Source of the DNA: Candidatus Neomarinimicrobiota bacterium
GTDB lineage: Bacteria; Fidelibacterota; Marinisomatia; Marinisomatales; S15-B10
Direction of reading: 5' to 3'
NCBI GenBank assembly: GCA_030743815.1
Contig: JASLRT010000097.1
Location: 1-37,038, forward strand
Length of the DNA stretch: 37,038 nt
Both the position numbers and the translations under genes were made by a program. Shown piece by piece: positions 1 through 11,191 of the stretch. The notes beneath the pieces are model-generated. The model was not told where the DNA came from, made no database searches, and saw nothing but the letters and a program-made list of their open reading frames with translations. The first letter of the stretch is position 1; each line of letters starts with the position of its first letter.

Positions 1-2
1 AC

Positions 3-2402
3 ACCCAGAATATCGACAGGCTGAACATACCGAGTTTGCAGTTGTGGGACGGCCCCAACGGTGTTCGCAGCAACAGCGGTCAGCCGACAACAGCCTTCCC
101 TGTAGGGATAGCCATGGGGGCGACGTGGAACCGGTCACTGATTGAAGAGCTTGGAACCGCCCTCGGCCGAGAGTGCCGGTCCATGGGGGTAGAGGTTCTG
201 CTAGGTCCTACCGTTAATATTATCCGCACGCCCCTTGGAGGGCGCAATTTCGAGGCTTATTCCGAAGATCCATACTTAACCGGAGAAATCGGTGTTGCTT
301 TTGTCAGGGGGCTTCAGGGTCAGCATGTGGGGTGCAGTGTGAAACACTACATCGCCAACAACCAAGAGAAGAACCGTAACAGTGTCAGTGCCGAGGTCTC
401 TGAAAGGACCCTAAGAGAGATTTACCTTCCCGGATATAAAAAAATTGTTCAAGAAGCCAACCCAATGACTTTTATGGCTGCTTATAACCGAATCAACGGG
501 GTTTTTGCTTCTGAGCATACATACCTTATCGATGATATTCTGCGGGGGGTGTGTGGTTTCCAAGGAGTTGTTCTCTCCGACTGGGGTGCGGTACAAAGTA
601 CAGTCCCTTCGCTGACGGCGGGGCTCGATCTCGAAATGCCCGGCCCGGGAAACTTCTACGAAAAGCCTTTGCGCAAAGCCGTCAAAAACGGTGACGTCAG
701 TGTAGAGCTGGTGGACGTGAGTACTCTAAGAATGCTGGAGTTAATTTTGAAAACAAGCTCTCTTAATAAAGACATTAGCGATACCACTTACGCCCTTTCT
801 GCTGAAATGACAAAGAACCGCGTGCTGGCGCGAAGGGTTGCCGAAGAATCTATCGTGCTGTTGAAAAATGAGGCTGGTCTGCTTCCCATTAACCCTGATG
901 CTGTAATGTCCATAGCAGTTGTAGGACCGAACGCCGACAGGGAAATCAGCCAGGGTGGCGGAAGCGCCCGCGTTACATCCCAGCACAACATTACCCCACT
1001 GGACGGTATAAGGAGTGTCAGTACTAAATACAGTGTCCCGGTCTCATCACATCCGGGCGTAGAGAATCACCCTGCGGTCCCTCTGATCGAACCAGCCCTG
1101 ATCCTGCCTATGGAGGGCTCCCCCGAAGCGGGTCTAAAGGGAGAATATTATAAGTCACCAAATTTTTCGGGCTCTCCCTATAAGACAGTGACTGACAAGA
1201 CACTTCGGATATTCGGTCTTGTCGAAGGAGACGATTCTTTCGCTTCCGTAAGGTGGTCCGGCGTTTTCACGGCACCGCAGACAGGTGAATATACGTTCAG
1301 TGCCAACGCAGGCCTCGGAAAGGCAAAAATTTTTCTGGATGGTAAAAAAGTTAGTTTCACCGATAAAACTCCACCGCTCTTTGGCGGCAGAATCCCTGGC
1401 GCAAGTATCGGATCTATCCTTTTAGCTGAGGGCAATCACCCCATAATGGTCGAGTATTCAGCTAGGATGAATTTTTTCATGCGCCTGCTGCTAAAACTGA
1501 TGATGCCGGGAATGTCGGGTATTCTGGAAAGCTTCAGACTCCTGGAGATTGGGTGCCGGGTGCCGGAACCTGACATGAACATCGCCGTCGAGACCGCCAA
1601 AAATGCTGCCTTTGTAATTGTTGTTGCGGGAACACCCGATAACTACGAAACAGAGGGTGATGACAGGCCCTCTATGAAGCTTCCCGGCAGGCAGGATGAG
1701 TTCATCCGGGCGGTTTTGGAAGCAAACGAAAACAGTGTGGTTGTTATCAACAGCGGCTCCCCCGTTGAGATGCCGTGGGCAGACGACTGTCGCGCCATTG
1801 TTCAAATGTGGCTGCCGGGACAGGAGGGTGGTAGCGCCCTGGCCAACGTCCTGTTTGGTTCAGTCAACCCGTCTGGGAAGGTGCCGGTTACTTTTCCCAA
1901 AAAACTCGAAGATAATCCGTCCTTCAATAATTACCCCGGAGATAAAACGGTTAAATATGAAGAAGGCCTTTACATCGGTTACAGGCACTACGATTCCAGC
2001 GAAATAGAACCGTTGTTCCCCTTTGGACATGGCCTTTCATACACCCACTTCGACTTTGATTCTCTAGCGGCCCCCGATTCAGTAAAGATGGGAGATGAGT
2101 TTCAGGCGTCTCTAACCGTAACAAATGTGGGTGAAGTTGCGGGAAGTGAGGTTGTACAGCTTTACATAAGGGATCTTGTAGCCTCTGTCGATCGTCCTTA
2201 CAAAGAACTGAAGGGGTTCAACAAAGTTCGCTTGGATCCGGGCGAGTCAAAGCGCGTAACTTTTTCTATAAACAAGCTCGACCTATCGTTTTATGACACC
2301 ACATCTGGTGCGTGGGTCGCTGAGACAGGAGAATTTAAGTTGCTGGTTGGAAGCTCGTCAAAAGAGATAAAAAGCCAAAAGAGCATTTACCTTACCAGGT
2401 AG
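3..2402 (+). CDS. Glycoside hydrolase family 3 beta-glucosidase with PA14 insert (5' truncated)
   Basis: The enzyme should release terminal beta-linked sugars, typically glucose, from oligosaccharides by a retaining mechanism. The frame is open to the window edge and reads TQNIDRLNIPSLQLWDGPNG, so the TTG at 36 is not the true start and the N-terminus lies outside. Visible GH3 signatures are LWDGPNGVR, the GGRNFEAYSEDPYL segment, VKHYIANNQE and the nucleophile motif VVLSDWG, with the Asp codon at 579-581. A PA14-like domain, beginning near GLKGEYYKSPNFSG and including GVFTAPQTGEYTF, is inserted in the C-terminal sugar-binding half. A fibronectin III-like domain closes the protein (TVTNVGEVAGSEVVQLY). 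PA14-bearing GH3 enzymes are mostly beta-glucosidases, but xylosidase or other specificity cannot be excluded. The neighbouring oxidoreductase on the opposite strand converges on it. Confidence 0.93.
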   Translation, partial: TQNIDRLNIPSLQLWDGPNGVRSNSGQPTTAFPVGIAMGATWNRSLIEELGTALGRECRSMGVEVLLGPTVNIIRTPLGGRNFEAYSEDPYLTGEIGVAFVRGLQGQHVGCSVKHYIANNQEKNRNSVSAEVSERTLREIYLPGYKKIVQEANPMTFMAAYNRINGVFASEHTYLIDDILRGVCGFQGVVLSDWGAVQSTVPSLTAGLDLEMPGPGNFYEKPLRKAVKNGDVSVELVDVSTLRMLELILKTSSLNKDISDTTYALSAEMTKNRVLARRVAEESIVLLKNEAGLLPINPDAVMSIAVVGPNADREISQGGGSARVTSQHNITPLDGIRSVSTKYSVPVSSHPGVENHPAVPLIEPALILPMEGSPEAGLKGEYYKSPNFSGSPYKTVTDKTLRIFGLVEGDDSFASVRWSGVFTAPQTGEYTFSANAGLGKAKIFLDGKKVSFTDKTPPLFGGRIPGASIGSILLAEGNHPIMVEYSARMNFFMRLLLKLMMPGMSGILESFRLLEIGCRVPEPDMNIAVETAKNAAFVIVVAGTPDNYETEGDDRPSMKLPGRQDEFIRAVLEANENSVVVINSGSPVEMPWADDCRAIVQMWLPGQEGGSALANVLFGSVNPSGKVPVTFPKKLEDNPSFNNYPGDKTVKYEEGLYIGYRHYDSSEIEPLFPFGHGLSYTHFDFDSLAAPDSVKMGDEFQASLTVTNVGEVAGSEVVQLYIRDLVASVDRPYKELKGFNKVRLDPGESKRVTFSINKLDLSFYDTTSGAWVAETGEFKLLVGSSSKEIKSQKSIYLTR

Positions 2403-2413
2403 CTGTTGTTCCC

Positions 2414-2432
2414 AAGACTTGAGTCAAGTCTT
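2414..2432. terminator. Perfect palindrome between convergent genes, probable bidirectional terminator
   Basis: AAGACTTGA-G-TCAAGTCTT is a perfect inverted repeat of 9-bp arms placed in the 40-bp gap between the convergent GH3 and Gfo/Idh stop codons. It is followed by ATAATCT rather than a long T run, so terminator function is inferred from position and symmetry. Confidence 0.5.
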
Positions 2433-2442
2433 ATAATCTAGA

Positions 2443-4053
2443 TCATACCACTCTTTCGTTTACCGAATCCCACTCCACCCGCCTGCCTTCCCGAAACGCT
2501 TTTGTAGCCATGTGGCACGCGATGGCCTCTTCAAAACCCACATCAATATTGCACTTGGGTGTTGTATCGTGACGTATCCCGTCTAGCCAATCCTTTATAT
2601 GAAGATGGGAAGGATCCACTCTTTTTCCGCCGCGATAAGTGTACACAAGACCTTTACTGGCGAAATATCTGGTGCTGGCGGACGTAATTCCATCTATCTG
2701 TTTGGATCCCGGACTGTAGGCGAAAAGCGGTAGGGATGTGCTAATTTCCCCGCTGTCGATCTTCTGTCTAAACCTTGTTGATTGGTGATCTGCTGACACG
2801 CTCAACGGGCTGCTGGAGGCTGACCCCTCATTGCCGAGCTGCATGGTTGCGTCATGTCCCATAAACAGGTTGCCCCGGCTCCGCCCGGAGGCCAGGGTGG
2901 CACTGTAAATCAGCGTTAGATCGTTGTCGGGATATTCAAACGTTACCTGAAAAACGTCTGGCACGTCGCGCCCATCCTTATAGTGATAAATGCCACCACT
3001 GGCAACAGCATGCTTTGGAATTCCCACGTTCATTATCTGGTTGAAAGCGTCAAATTCATGAGAAAAAAGATCTCCCGACAGCCCCGTACCGTAATCATAC
3101 CAACAGCGCCAGCGGAAGAACCTTTCCAAACTAAACGAAACTCTGTTCGGTGACGGCTGCTGGAAAGTCTTCCAATCGATGGTCTTTGGATTCCCTTCTG
3201 GATGAATATTATATACCCACGCACCACCGGGTGAATTGCGGTTGGTGGTTAACTCAACAAGCGTCACGCCACCCAGTATCCCACTTTCAACAATTCTTCT
3301 CGCCTGCTCATGTGTTTCCACCTGCCTGTTCTGGTGCCCGAGCTGGAACACATTCCCTGTCTCTTTTACCGCTTTCCGTACGGCGAATGTTTCTTCTATG
3401 GTCCGCGTCATACACTTTTCACAATAGACATGCTTGCCAGCTTCCAGAGCATCTATTGTTATGCGCGAGTGCCAGTGGTCCGGTGTGGCCACTATAACAG
3501 CATCAATATCTTTGCTGTCAAGAAGCTCTGTATAGTGTCTATACCGTTTTGCGCCTGTGAGTGCTCGCGTACCAGCGCCGGGCCTTATATCATTCCTCGA
3601 AGCGGTCATGGCCCTTTCAGCCCGCACATCGAAAAGGTCACACACACCGTTTAACACAACATTAAGATCTTGCTGCTCCATAAAGGTTTCAAAACCTTTA
3701 TCAAGCCTGTTCTTCTCGGCATCTGACGCCTTCCTCTCCGTCCAGTCGGGGTGTGCGAAGCCGACGCCTCTTGTAAGGTGTTCTCCTCTACCGCCATAAC
3801 CTATGATACCGAGCCGGATCAGTTCTCCCTGTGCTCTGGGCGGTACAACAGTAGGTGCCTCTATTTGCGTACCTAATTCGGCAAGTATGTTCATCTTTCT
3901 TAACCCGTCGAAGGCCCTCTTCTTCAAGAGTTCATAAACAAATAGCGCCATAGCAGGGATTGATGCGAGGGCCCTTAAGGCTTCCCGCCGACCAAATTTT
4001 ATCCCTGAATCACTCGTTGACTGCGCGCCAGATTGTCCGTTTTTATCGTTCAT
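2443..4053 (-). CDS. Gfo/Idh/MocA family oxidoreductase with Tat-like N-terminus
   Basis: This is an NAD(P)-dependent sugar or inositol-type dehydrogenase of the glucose-fructose oxidoreductase superfamily, 536 aa. The N-terminus has a twin-arginine-like stretch (FGRREALRALASIPAMAL, about residues 20-37), which suggests export through Tat, as in many exported family members. The Rossmann glycine motif LGIIGYGGRG lies at residues 81-90. ATPDHWH follows at 189-195. The usual EKP motif reads EKC at 212-214, keeping the lysine but losing the proline. The C-terminal substrate-binding domain is complete. The ATG start is supported by GAGGT a few bases upstream. Proximity to a GH3 glycosidase hints at carbohydrate processing, but the two genes are convergent, not an operon. 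The substrate cannot be named. Confidence 0.9.
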   Translation of the reverse strand: MNDKNGQSGAQSTSDSGIKFGRREALRALASIPAMALFVYELLKKRAFDGLRKMNILAELGTQIEAPTVVPPRAQGELIRLGIIGYGGRGEHLTRGVGFAHPDWTERKASDAEKNRLDKGFETFMEQQDLNVVLNGVCDLFDVRAERAMTASRNDIRPGAGTRALTGAKRYRHYTELLDSKDIDAVIVATPDHWHSRITIDALEAGKHVYCEKCMTRTIEETFAVRKAVKETGNVFQLGHQNRQVETHEQARRIVESGILGGVTLVELTTNRNSPGGAWVYNIHPEGNPKTIDWKTFQQPSPNRVSFSLERFFRWRCWYDYGTGLSGDLFSHEFDAFNQIMNVGIPKHAVASGGIYHYKDGRDVPDVFQVTFEYPDNDLTLIYSATLASGRSRGNLFMGHDATMQLGNEGSASSSPLSVSADHQSTRFRQKIDSGEISTSLPLFAYSPGSKQIDGITSASTRYFASKGLVYTYRGGKRVDPSHLHIKDWLDGIRHDTTPKCNIDVGFEEAIACHMATKAFREGRRVEWDSVNERVV

Positions 4054-4468
4054 GACCTACCTCACGTTTATTATTCCTGTTGGTTCCCCCGTGCCGTTGC
4101 CATCGCCGTTACTTCCTTCATCACCCAGATGATATCGACAAGATTGGGTCTAATCCAGGCCATTTCCACGCCTCTGCTCTCTGCATACTTAAGGATCTAT
4201 GCTCATGGACTGTTGCGCCATGTGAGCGCCCCGGAATTTAGATGGCCTAACTCTCCCCTTCAACTTCTTCCTTAAACAACCGTAACTGCCAGATCCGCCA
4301 CACCAAAACAGCTCTCTATGCCAATCTTACATACACGCCCTGTCAATAAGGTCTACCGGTGTGCATATTTGTCATACGCTCTTTGTTGGCACGCTCCTTG
4401 CCTTAAATGGGGTGAATGTCTGTTCTGGTAAAACTTAATAGAACAACTAAAGAAAAGGAGATAGAACA
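4054..4468. other. 415-bp intergenic region upstream of hsp20
   Basis: The gap contains no convincing gene. An 80-codon open frame at 4033-4275 overlaps the oxidoreductase start in antisense and resembles no family I know. I see no tRNA cloverleaf and no RNase P, SRP or 6S RNA signature. The only strong signal is the sigma-54-type promoter at 4387-4401 near its right end. Confidence 0.6.
4387..4401 (+). promoter_or_regulatory. Sigma-54 (RpoN) -24/-12 promoter upstream of hsp20
   Basis: TGGCACG, then CTCC, then TTGC matches the RpoN consensus TGGCACG-N4-TTGC exactly. The invariant GG (4388-4389) and GC (4400-4401) are separated by the required 10 nt. The predicted start near 4412 would give a leader of roughly 55 nt before the hsp20 ATG at 4469. 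No sigma-70 -35/-10 pair or CIRCE element is obvious in the same stretch. Confidence 0.75.
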
Positions 4469-4933
4469 ATGACACTCGTAAAATGGACACCCAGAATGAC
4501 TGGTATAACCCCCTTCAGGTCGCGCTCGCTGTTGAGCGATTTTGACCGCCTTTTTGGTCCCGTCTTTCCGCTGGGACTAGATGGACAATCATCTCGTGGC
4601 GCCGAATGGCTTCCCGCCTTTGATGTGATGGAAAAGGACAAGGAATACGTGGTGCGCGTTGAGTCGGCCGGCATGGAGAAAGGTGATTTTAACGTGACTG
4701 TGAAAGATGGCGTCCTGACGATCACCGGCGAGAAGAAAGCGGAGGATGAAAAAGATGGCAACGACTACACCTACCGCGAATCCCGTTATGGTCGCTTCGC
4801 CCGCTCATTCCGCCTGCCTGACGAGGTTAACGAGAAGAAGGTCAAAGCCAATTATAAGAACGGCGTACTGACCATCTCCATTCCCCGCTCAAAACCGGTG
4901 GAAGTGAAAGAGCTTGAGGTAGAGATCAGCTAA
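4469..4933 (+). CDS. Small heat-shock protein, Hsp20/alpha-crystallin family
   Basis: This is an ATP-independent holdase that binds unfolding proteins and keeps them refoldable; it acts as cytoplasmic oligomers. At 154 aa it is of normal family length. A variable N-terminal arm (residues 1-50, including FDRLFGPVFPLG) precedes the alpha-crystallin domain beginning near PAFDVMEKDKEYVVRVE and containing the typical GVLTITGEKK strand. A YGRFARSFRLPDEV segment follows, and then the conserved NGVLTISIPR motif near the end. The start is well supported by AAAAGGAG 8 to 9 nt before the ATG. It appears monocistronic, with its own sigma-54-like promoter upstream and an intrinsic terminator downstream. 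That promoter implies enhancer-dependent control rather than the usual sigma-32 or HrcA scheme. Confidence 0.96.
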   Translation: MTLVKWTPRMTGITPFRSRSLLSDFDRLFGPVFPLGLDGQSSRGAEWLPAFDVMEKDKEYVVRVESAGMEKGDFNVTVKDGVLTITGEKKAEDEKDGNDYTYRESRYGRFARSFRLPDEVNEKKVKANYKNGVLTISIPRSKPVEVKELEVEIS

Positions 4934-4965
4934 CAGCCCTCTCTATAGAAGTTCTAAAAGAAGAG

Positions 4966-4990
4966 CCCCCGTCTAACGCGGGGGTTTTTT
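4966..4990 (+). terminator. Intrinsic terminator of hsp20
   Basis: The stem CCCCCG (4966-4971) pairs with CGGGGG (4979-4984) across a 7-nt loop and is followed directly by six T. It lies 32 nt after the hsp20 stop codon. Confidence 0.9.
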
Positions 4991-5033
4991 ATATACCGAA
5001 ACCTGTAATACTTCCCACGTATCTAGTTAGCTC

Positions 5034-5591
5034 TTACAGAGATCGGTTTACAGACAATATCCTGTTTAGGTGGGTGCCTCTACCATCAAGGGCGCTGTTC
5101 CACCCTATTCCCACCACTTGAATTCCCGCATAGGAGGCACACAATCCCACATGTGTTGCCACCTCCGAGACATCCTCCCCTCGCGCCCCCGAGAACCTTT
5201 TACAGCCAACCGTGCTCACCTCTCGCTGCGGTACCCCTAAGACTTTCTTTGAATAGATCTTGCTGACGTCTGGAAACCGGGGTTGTTCACCAATGGGTGT
5301 TCGTCCAGAGAGAGGGTTCTCACCGGAGAGATTCCGATGGTCTGTGATCTGAACAACAGGTTCCTCTGACTTCACCCTATCTATCAGCCACAGGTCTTCT
5401 ATGTTTAGGTTTTCATTTACTTTAATAAAGTTCCTAGGGTGAAGGGCTTTAAGAGTAAGGGCCTTCGGTTTCACGGCAACGTGCTTACCCTTTCTATAGA
5501 TGGTGTGATTAGCAATGGCCTGCCCGTCTGATGAGAAACCAGCAAACGCCTTTCCGTAAAATTTCGGGCTGTGCGGCAAGTAATAAACCAT
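5034..5591 (-). CDS. Purine nucleoside phosphorylase-like protein, shortened and diverged
   Basis: The 185-aa product is not a standard annotated enzyme, but its middle resembles type II purine nucleoside phosphorylase. VQITDHRNLSGENPLSG (residues 80-96) corresponds to the PNP segment around DHINLTGxNPL. PRFPDVSKIYS (104-114) matches the PNP RFPDMSxAYD region. The stretch from DVSEVATHVGL to GIGWNSALDG (140-170) parallels the end of PNP around EVIVARHxGLxVLGISLITNxAAG. Intact PNPs are about 270 aa and carry a GSGLG phosphate loop, a GRxHxYEG motif and TNAAGG; I cannot find any of these here. Either it is a degenerate relative or a distinct subfamily with changed activity. Its start is 1 nt after the yggS stop, so it is very likely co-transcribed with gyrA-yggS. 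Confidence 0.6.
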   Translation of the reverse strand: MVYYLPHSPKFYGKAFAGFSSDGQAIANHTIYRKGKHVAVKPKALTLKALHPRNFIKVNENLNIEDLWLIDRVKSEEPVVQITDHRNLSGENPLSGRTPIGEQPRFPDVSKIYSKKVLGVPQREVSTVGCKRFSGARGEDVSEVATHVGLCASYAGIQVVGIGWNSALDGRGTHLNRILSVNRSL

Positions 5592-5592
5592 T

Positions 5593-6288
5593 CTACCGCG
5601 GTCTTTCGCCGAACAGGGCCGTCCCGATCCTGATCATGGTCGCTCCTTCCTCCACCGCCATCTCGAAGTCCGCCGTCATGCCCATGGAGAGTTCCCGCAT
5701 CTGTTTCTCGTTTGTGAGCTGCGCGTTCAGGTTGTCGCGCATTTCTCGTAGTCTCTGAAAGGTCCTCCTGGTGCGTGCTTTGTCTTGTGTAATTTCCCCG
5801 ATAGTCATGAGGCCGTCAACGCGTAAGCCTGGCAGGTCAGCCATCTCTAGTAGAAGGTCCGTTTCATTCAAAGCAAAGCCAAATTTTGCTGGGTCGGCCG
5901 CTGTGTTAACTTGAGCCAGAACAGGAAATGGCTCCCCCTTTTCAGCGGTTGCCTTTGACAGTCGCCGCGCCAACTTAATAGAGTTCACTGAATCAATTGT
6001 ATCGAAAATTGCTAGGGCTTTGCGGGCCTTATTAGACTGGAGGTGACCGATGAGGCGGCGCTTCAGGCCTGGAAGTTGTGGAAGTTTTTTGAATTTCTGT
6101 TCCGCCTCTTGAACCCTGTTTTCACCGATGGTCAACAGGCCAGACTCGTAAGCGCTGATAATATATTTGCCGGGGAAAGCCTTGGTAACGGCAACGATTT
6201 CAACCGGGGGTTCGTTCTCGCGGCTAGTGGATCTGAGGGCATTTTCGATCCGCTCCCTGACCAATTCAAGAGTGGTGAGATTAATCAC
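5593..6288 (-). CDS. yggS: YggS/PROSC family pyridoxal-phosphate homeostasis protein
   Basis: This cytoplasmic PLP-binding protein of the alanine-racemase-like TIM-barrel fold buffers free PLP and affects amino-acid and vitamin B6 homeostasis; no robust catalytic activity is known for the family. At 231 aa it has normal length. The PLP lysine lies in IVAVTKAFP (about residue 36). Other hallmarks are GENRVQEAEQK, RRLIGHLQSNKARKAL, VNTAADPAKFGF and GLMTIGE, followed by the C-terminal phosphate-binding stretch LSMGMTADFEMAVEEGATMI with the RIGTALFG ending. It starts 8 nt after the gyrA stop codon and continues into the PNP-like gene with a 1-nt gap. Confidence 0.95.
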   Translation of the reverse strand: MINLTTLELVRERIENALRSTSRENEPPVEIVAVTKAFPGKYIISAYESGLLTIGENRVQEAEQKFKKLPQLPGLKRRLIGHLQSNKARKALAIFDTIDSVNSIKLARRLSKATAEKGEPFPVLAQVNTAADPAKFGFALNETDLLLEMADLPGLRVDGLMTIGEITQDKARTRRTFQRLREMRDNLNAQLTNEKQMRELSMGMTADFEMAVEEGATMIRIGTALFGERPR

Positions 6289-6296
6289 TCAAATAA

Positions 6297-8792
6297 CTAC
6301 TTTGCTTCTTTGTCCGGCACCCCGTTGTCAGACGGTTCTAGCGCCGCTCCCTCCTCCCCGGAACCTTCCTCTATAACCCTCGTGATGCCTGAAATTTTGT
6401 CCTTTTCGTCCAGGCGTATCAGCTTCACTCCTTGCGTAACGCGCCCAATCGTCCGAATCTCTGAAACCTGCTGCCTTATAAGCACGCCACGATCTGTTAT
6501 AACCATTAAGTCGTCTGAGTCAACCACCTCCATTACGGCCACCATTTTGCCAACCTTCTTCGAGGTGCGCATCGCCATTACACCCATGCCGCCCCGTTTC
6601 TGGGCGCGGTACTGCATGATGTCGGTTCGCTTGCCGTAGCCCTTCTCCGTGGCGACTAGAATCGTCCCCTCTCGCCTTATCACAACCATGCCTACAACTT
6701 TATCACCCTTAGAGGACTTGCGGATGCCAATCACTCCCCTCGTTTTTCTTCCTGTGGATCGAACGTCCTGCTCAGAAAAGCGGATAGACTTACCTTCCCA
6801 TGTGCCCAAGAGAATGTCGTTGTCCCCCTCTGTAATTTTTGCTTCAATAAGTTTGTCGCCTTCCCGGATGTCTATTGCATAAATGCCGCCCTTACGGGGA
6901 TTGCCATACGCTGAAAGGTTTGTCTTTTTTATAATTCCCTGCTGTGTGGCCATAACGATATAGCGGCTTTTATCAAACTCTTTAACGCTGACATACGCTT
7001 CAACCTTTTCGCCCGGCTCTGTCCCCACCAGGTTTACAATTGCTCTGCCGCGTGCTGCCCTGCCCCCCGGCGGCACCTCATGTACCTTCGCCCAATAGCA
7101 CTTACCCTTGTCGGTGAAAAACAGCATGTAGTCGTGGGTGTTGGCAATGAACATGTGTTCAACAAAATCTTCTTCCTTCGCTTTGGCGCCCTGCAGCCCC
7201 CTACCTCCCCGGCGCTGACTACGGTAGGTTGAAGCAGCGGTTCTCTTTATATATCCGTTGTGTGTGATGGTTATGACAACATCTTCTTCTGCGATCATGT
7301 CTTCCACGGAAAAGGTTTTTCCCACAGGAATAATCTCCGTCCGCCTCTCATCACCATACATCTGCCGAACCTCTTCCAGCTCCTTTTTTATTATTGCCAT
7401 TCGTTGTGGGCGGCTTTCCAGAATTCCTTTAAGTTTCGCGATCAACTGAATTATTTCTTTATACTCCTTGACAACCTTTTCTACCTCAAGGCTCGTTAGT
7501 TTCTGAAGCCGTATTTCGAGGATCGCCTTGGACTGTCTCTCAGAAAGATCAAACGCGTTCATCAGCCCCTCCTTGGCGTGGGCGGGATCTTTACTCTGGC
7601 GAATAAGATTAATAACTTCGTCAATGTTGTCTAGTGCAATTTTCAACCCTTCCAGTACGTGGGCCTTTTCTTCTGCCTGCTTAAGATCAAATTCTGTCCG
7701 CCGCACAACAACCTCGTGGCGGTAGTCAACAAAATGCTGCAGCATGTCCTTAAGCGGCATAATCTTCGGTATGCCGTCTACGAGCGCCAAAAGGATAATT
7801 CCGAAAGTGTCCTTCATTTGCGTGTTCACATATAGCTGGTTCAGGACCACCTCTGGCACGATGTCGCGCTTCGTTTCTACAACTACTCGCAGCCCCTCTT
7901 TATCAGATTCATCACGAACGTCCGCAATCCCTTCAATTCTTTTTGACCTCACCAGATCTGCAATTTTTGCTATCAGGTTTGACTTGTTTACCTGGTATGG
8001 AATCTCATTTATGATTATGTTAGATTTGCCCCCTCTAACAGTTTCAATAAGGGCTTTCGCTCGCACCGTAATTTTTCCGCGCCCCGTACTGTACGCCTCC
8101 CGGATACCGTCAATACCTTCGATCATCGCTCCCGTGGGAAAGTCAGGCCCCTTTATGATACCCATTATTTTATCAACATCCAAATCAGACTCATCGGTGA
8201 GTCTAATAAGTACATCAACCACTTCACTAAGATTGTGGGGAGGAATTTTTGTGGCCATGCCAACAGCAATTCCTTCCGAGCCATTAACCAGAAGGCTGGG
8301 CAGAACTGTGGGTAGAACTTGCGGTTCTTCCAGCGACTCATCAAAGTTGGGCACCCAATCCACGGTTCCCTTATCAAGATCGCGTAACATTTCACTGCCC
8401 ATGCGCGTCATCCGCGCCTCCGTATACCTCATGGCCGCTGCGTTGTCACCATCAACAGATCCAAAGTTTCCCTGTCCATCCACCAGGGGATATCGCATGG
8501 AAAAATCCTGCGCCATTCTCACCAGCGCATCATACACAGAAGAGTCGCCGTGGGGGTGATATTTTCCCATAACGTCTCCCACGATGCGAGCACTTTTTTT
8601 GTGTGCGCGATTCCACTGCACACCAAGATCGTTCATCCCGTAAAGTATGCGGCGGTGAACCGGTTTTAACCCATCCCTCACGTCTGGCAGCGCCCGTGCT
8701 ACAATCACAGACATGGAGTAGTTCAGGTAGCTCTCCTTCATCTCGTCTACAATGTCGCGCTTGATTGAAATATCTCTGCTTATTTCACTCAT
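6297..8792 (-). CDS. gyrA: DNA gyrase subunit A
   Basis: This breakage-reunion subunit of the A2B2 gyrase introduces negative supercoils ahead of forks and polymerases. At 831 aa it is full length. The catalytic tyrosine is Y123 in [11 protein letters not shown]. The quinolone-resistance region reads [17 protein letters not shown], with Ser84 and Asp88 at the positions equivalent to E. coli S83 and D87, so the two classical resistance sites are wild type. The GyrA box QRRGGRG, needed for DNA wrapping and distinguishing GyrA from ParC, opens the C-terminal beta-pinwheel. The gene follows gyrB after 8 nt and precedes yggS after 8 nt, implying one transcript. Long open frames on the opposite strand are codon-bias shadows. 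Confidence 0.98.
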   Translation of the reverse strand: MSEISRDISIKRDIVDEMKESYLNYSMSVIVARALPDVRDGLKPVHRRILYGMNDLGVQWNRAHKKSARIVGDVMGKYHPHGDSSVYDALVRMAQDFSMRYPLVDGQGNFGSVDGDNAAAMRYTEARMTRMGSEMLRDLDKGTVDWVPNFDESLEEPQVLPTVLPSLLVNGSEGIAVGMATKIPPHNLSEVVDVLIRLTDESDLDVDKIMGIIKGPDFPTGAMIEGIDGIREAYSTGRGKITVRAKALIETVRGGKSNIIINEIPYQVNKSNLIAKIADLVRSKRIEGIADVRDESDKEGLRVVVETKRDIVPEVVLNQLYVNTQMKDTFGIILLALVDGIPKIMPLKDMLQHFVDYRHEVVVRRTEFDLKQAEEKAHVLEGLKIALDNIDEVINLIRQSKDPAHAKEGLMNAFDLSERQSKAILEIRLQKLTSLEVEKVVKEYKEIIQLIAKLKGILESRPQRMAIIKKELEEVRQMYGDERRTEIIPVGKTFSVEDMIAEEDVVITITHNGYIKRTAASTYRSQRRGGRGLQGAKAKEEDFVEHMFIANTHDYMLFFTDKGKCYWAKVHEVPPGGRAARGRAIVNLVGTEPGEKVEAYVSVKEFDKSRYIVMATQQGIIKKTNLSAYGNPRKGGIYAIDIREGDKLIEAKITEGDNDILLGTWEGKSIRFSEQDVRSTGRKTRGVIGIRKSSKGDKVVGMVVIRREGTILVATEKGYGKRTDIMQYRAQKRGGMGVMAMRTSKKVGKMVAVMEVVDSDDLMVITDRGVLIRQQVSEIRTIGRVTQGVKLIRLDEKDKISGITRVIEEGSGEEGAALEPSDNGVPDKEAK

Positions 8793-8800
8793 ATTTTTTC

Positions 8801-11085
<2,285 letters not shown>

Positions 11086-11115
11086 AGCTTACAATGTAGT
11101 TCTGTCTCTCCTTAT

Positions 11116-11153
11116 AAAAAACCTCGTTTCGTTGGGCGCACAACGAGGGTTTT
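11116..11153 (-). terminator. Intrinsic terminator after dnaN
   Basis: Read on the minus strand, AAAACCCTCGTT pairs with AACGAGGTTTT (one bulged C) around a 13-nt loop and runs into TTTTTT. It lies 38 nt beyond the dnaN stop and 30 nt before the dciA-like start, so dnaN and the dciA-gyrB-gyrA group are at least partly separated. Confidence 0.75.
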
Positions 11154-11191
11154 GCAACAAAACTGTTTGCTTCGAGCTATTTCGCCCAGCA

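Noticed and set aside
4033-4275. 80-codon plus-strand frame before hsp20
   Set aside because: It overlaps the oxidoreductase start in antisense, has no ribosome-binding site and no recognisable sequence pattern.
7744-8559. 271-codon frame antisense to gyrA
   Set aside because: It is the complement of strongly conserved GyrA coding sequence and shows only Ser/Arg/Ile-rich content typical of codon shadows.
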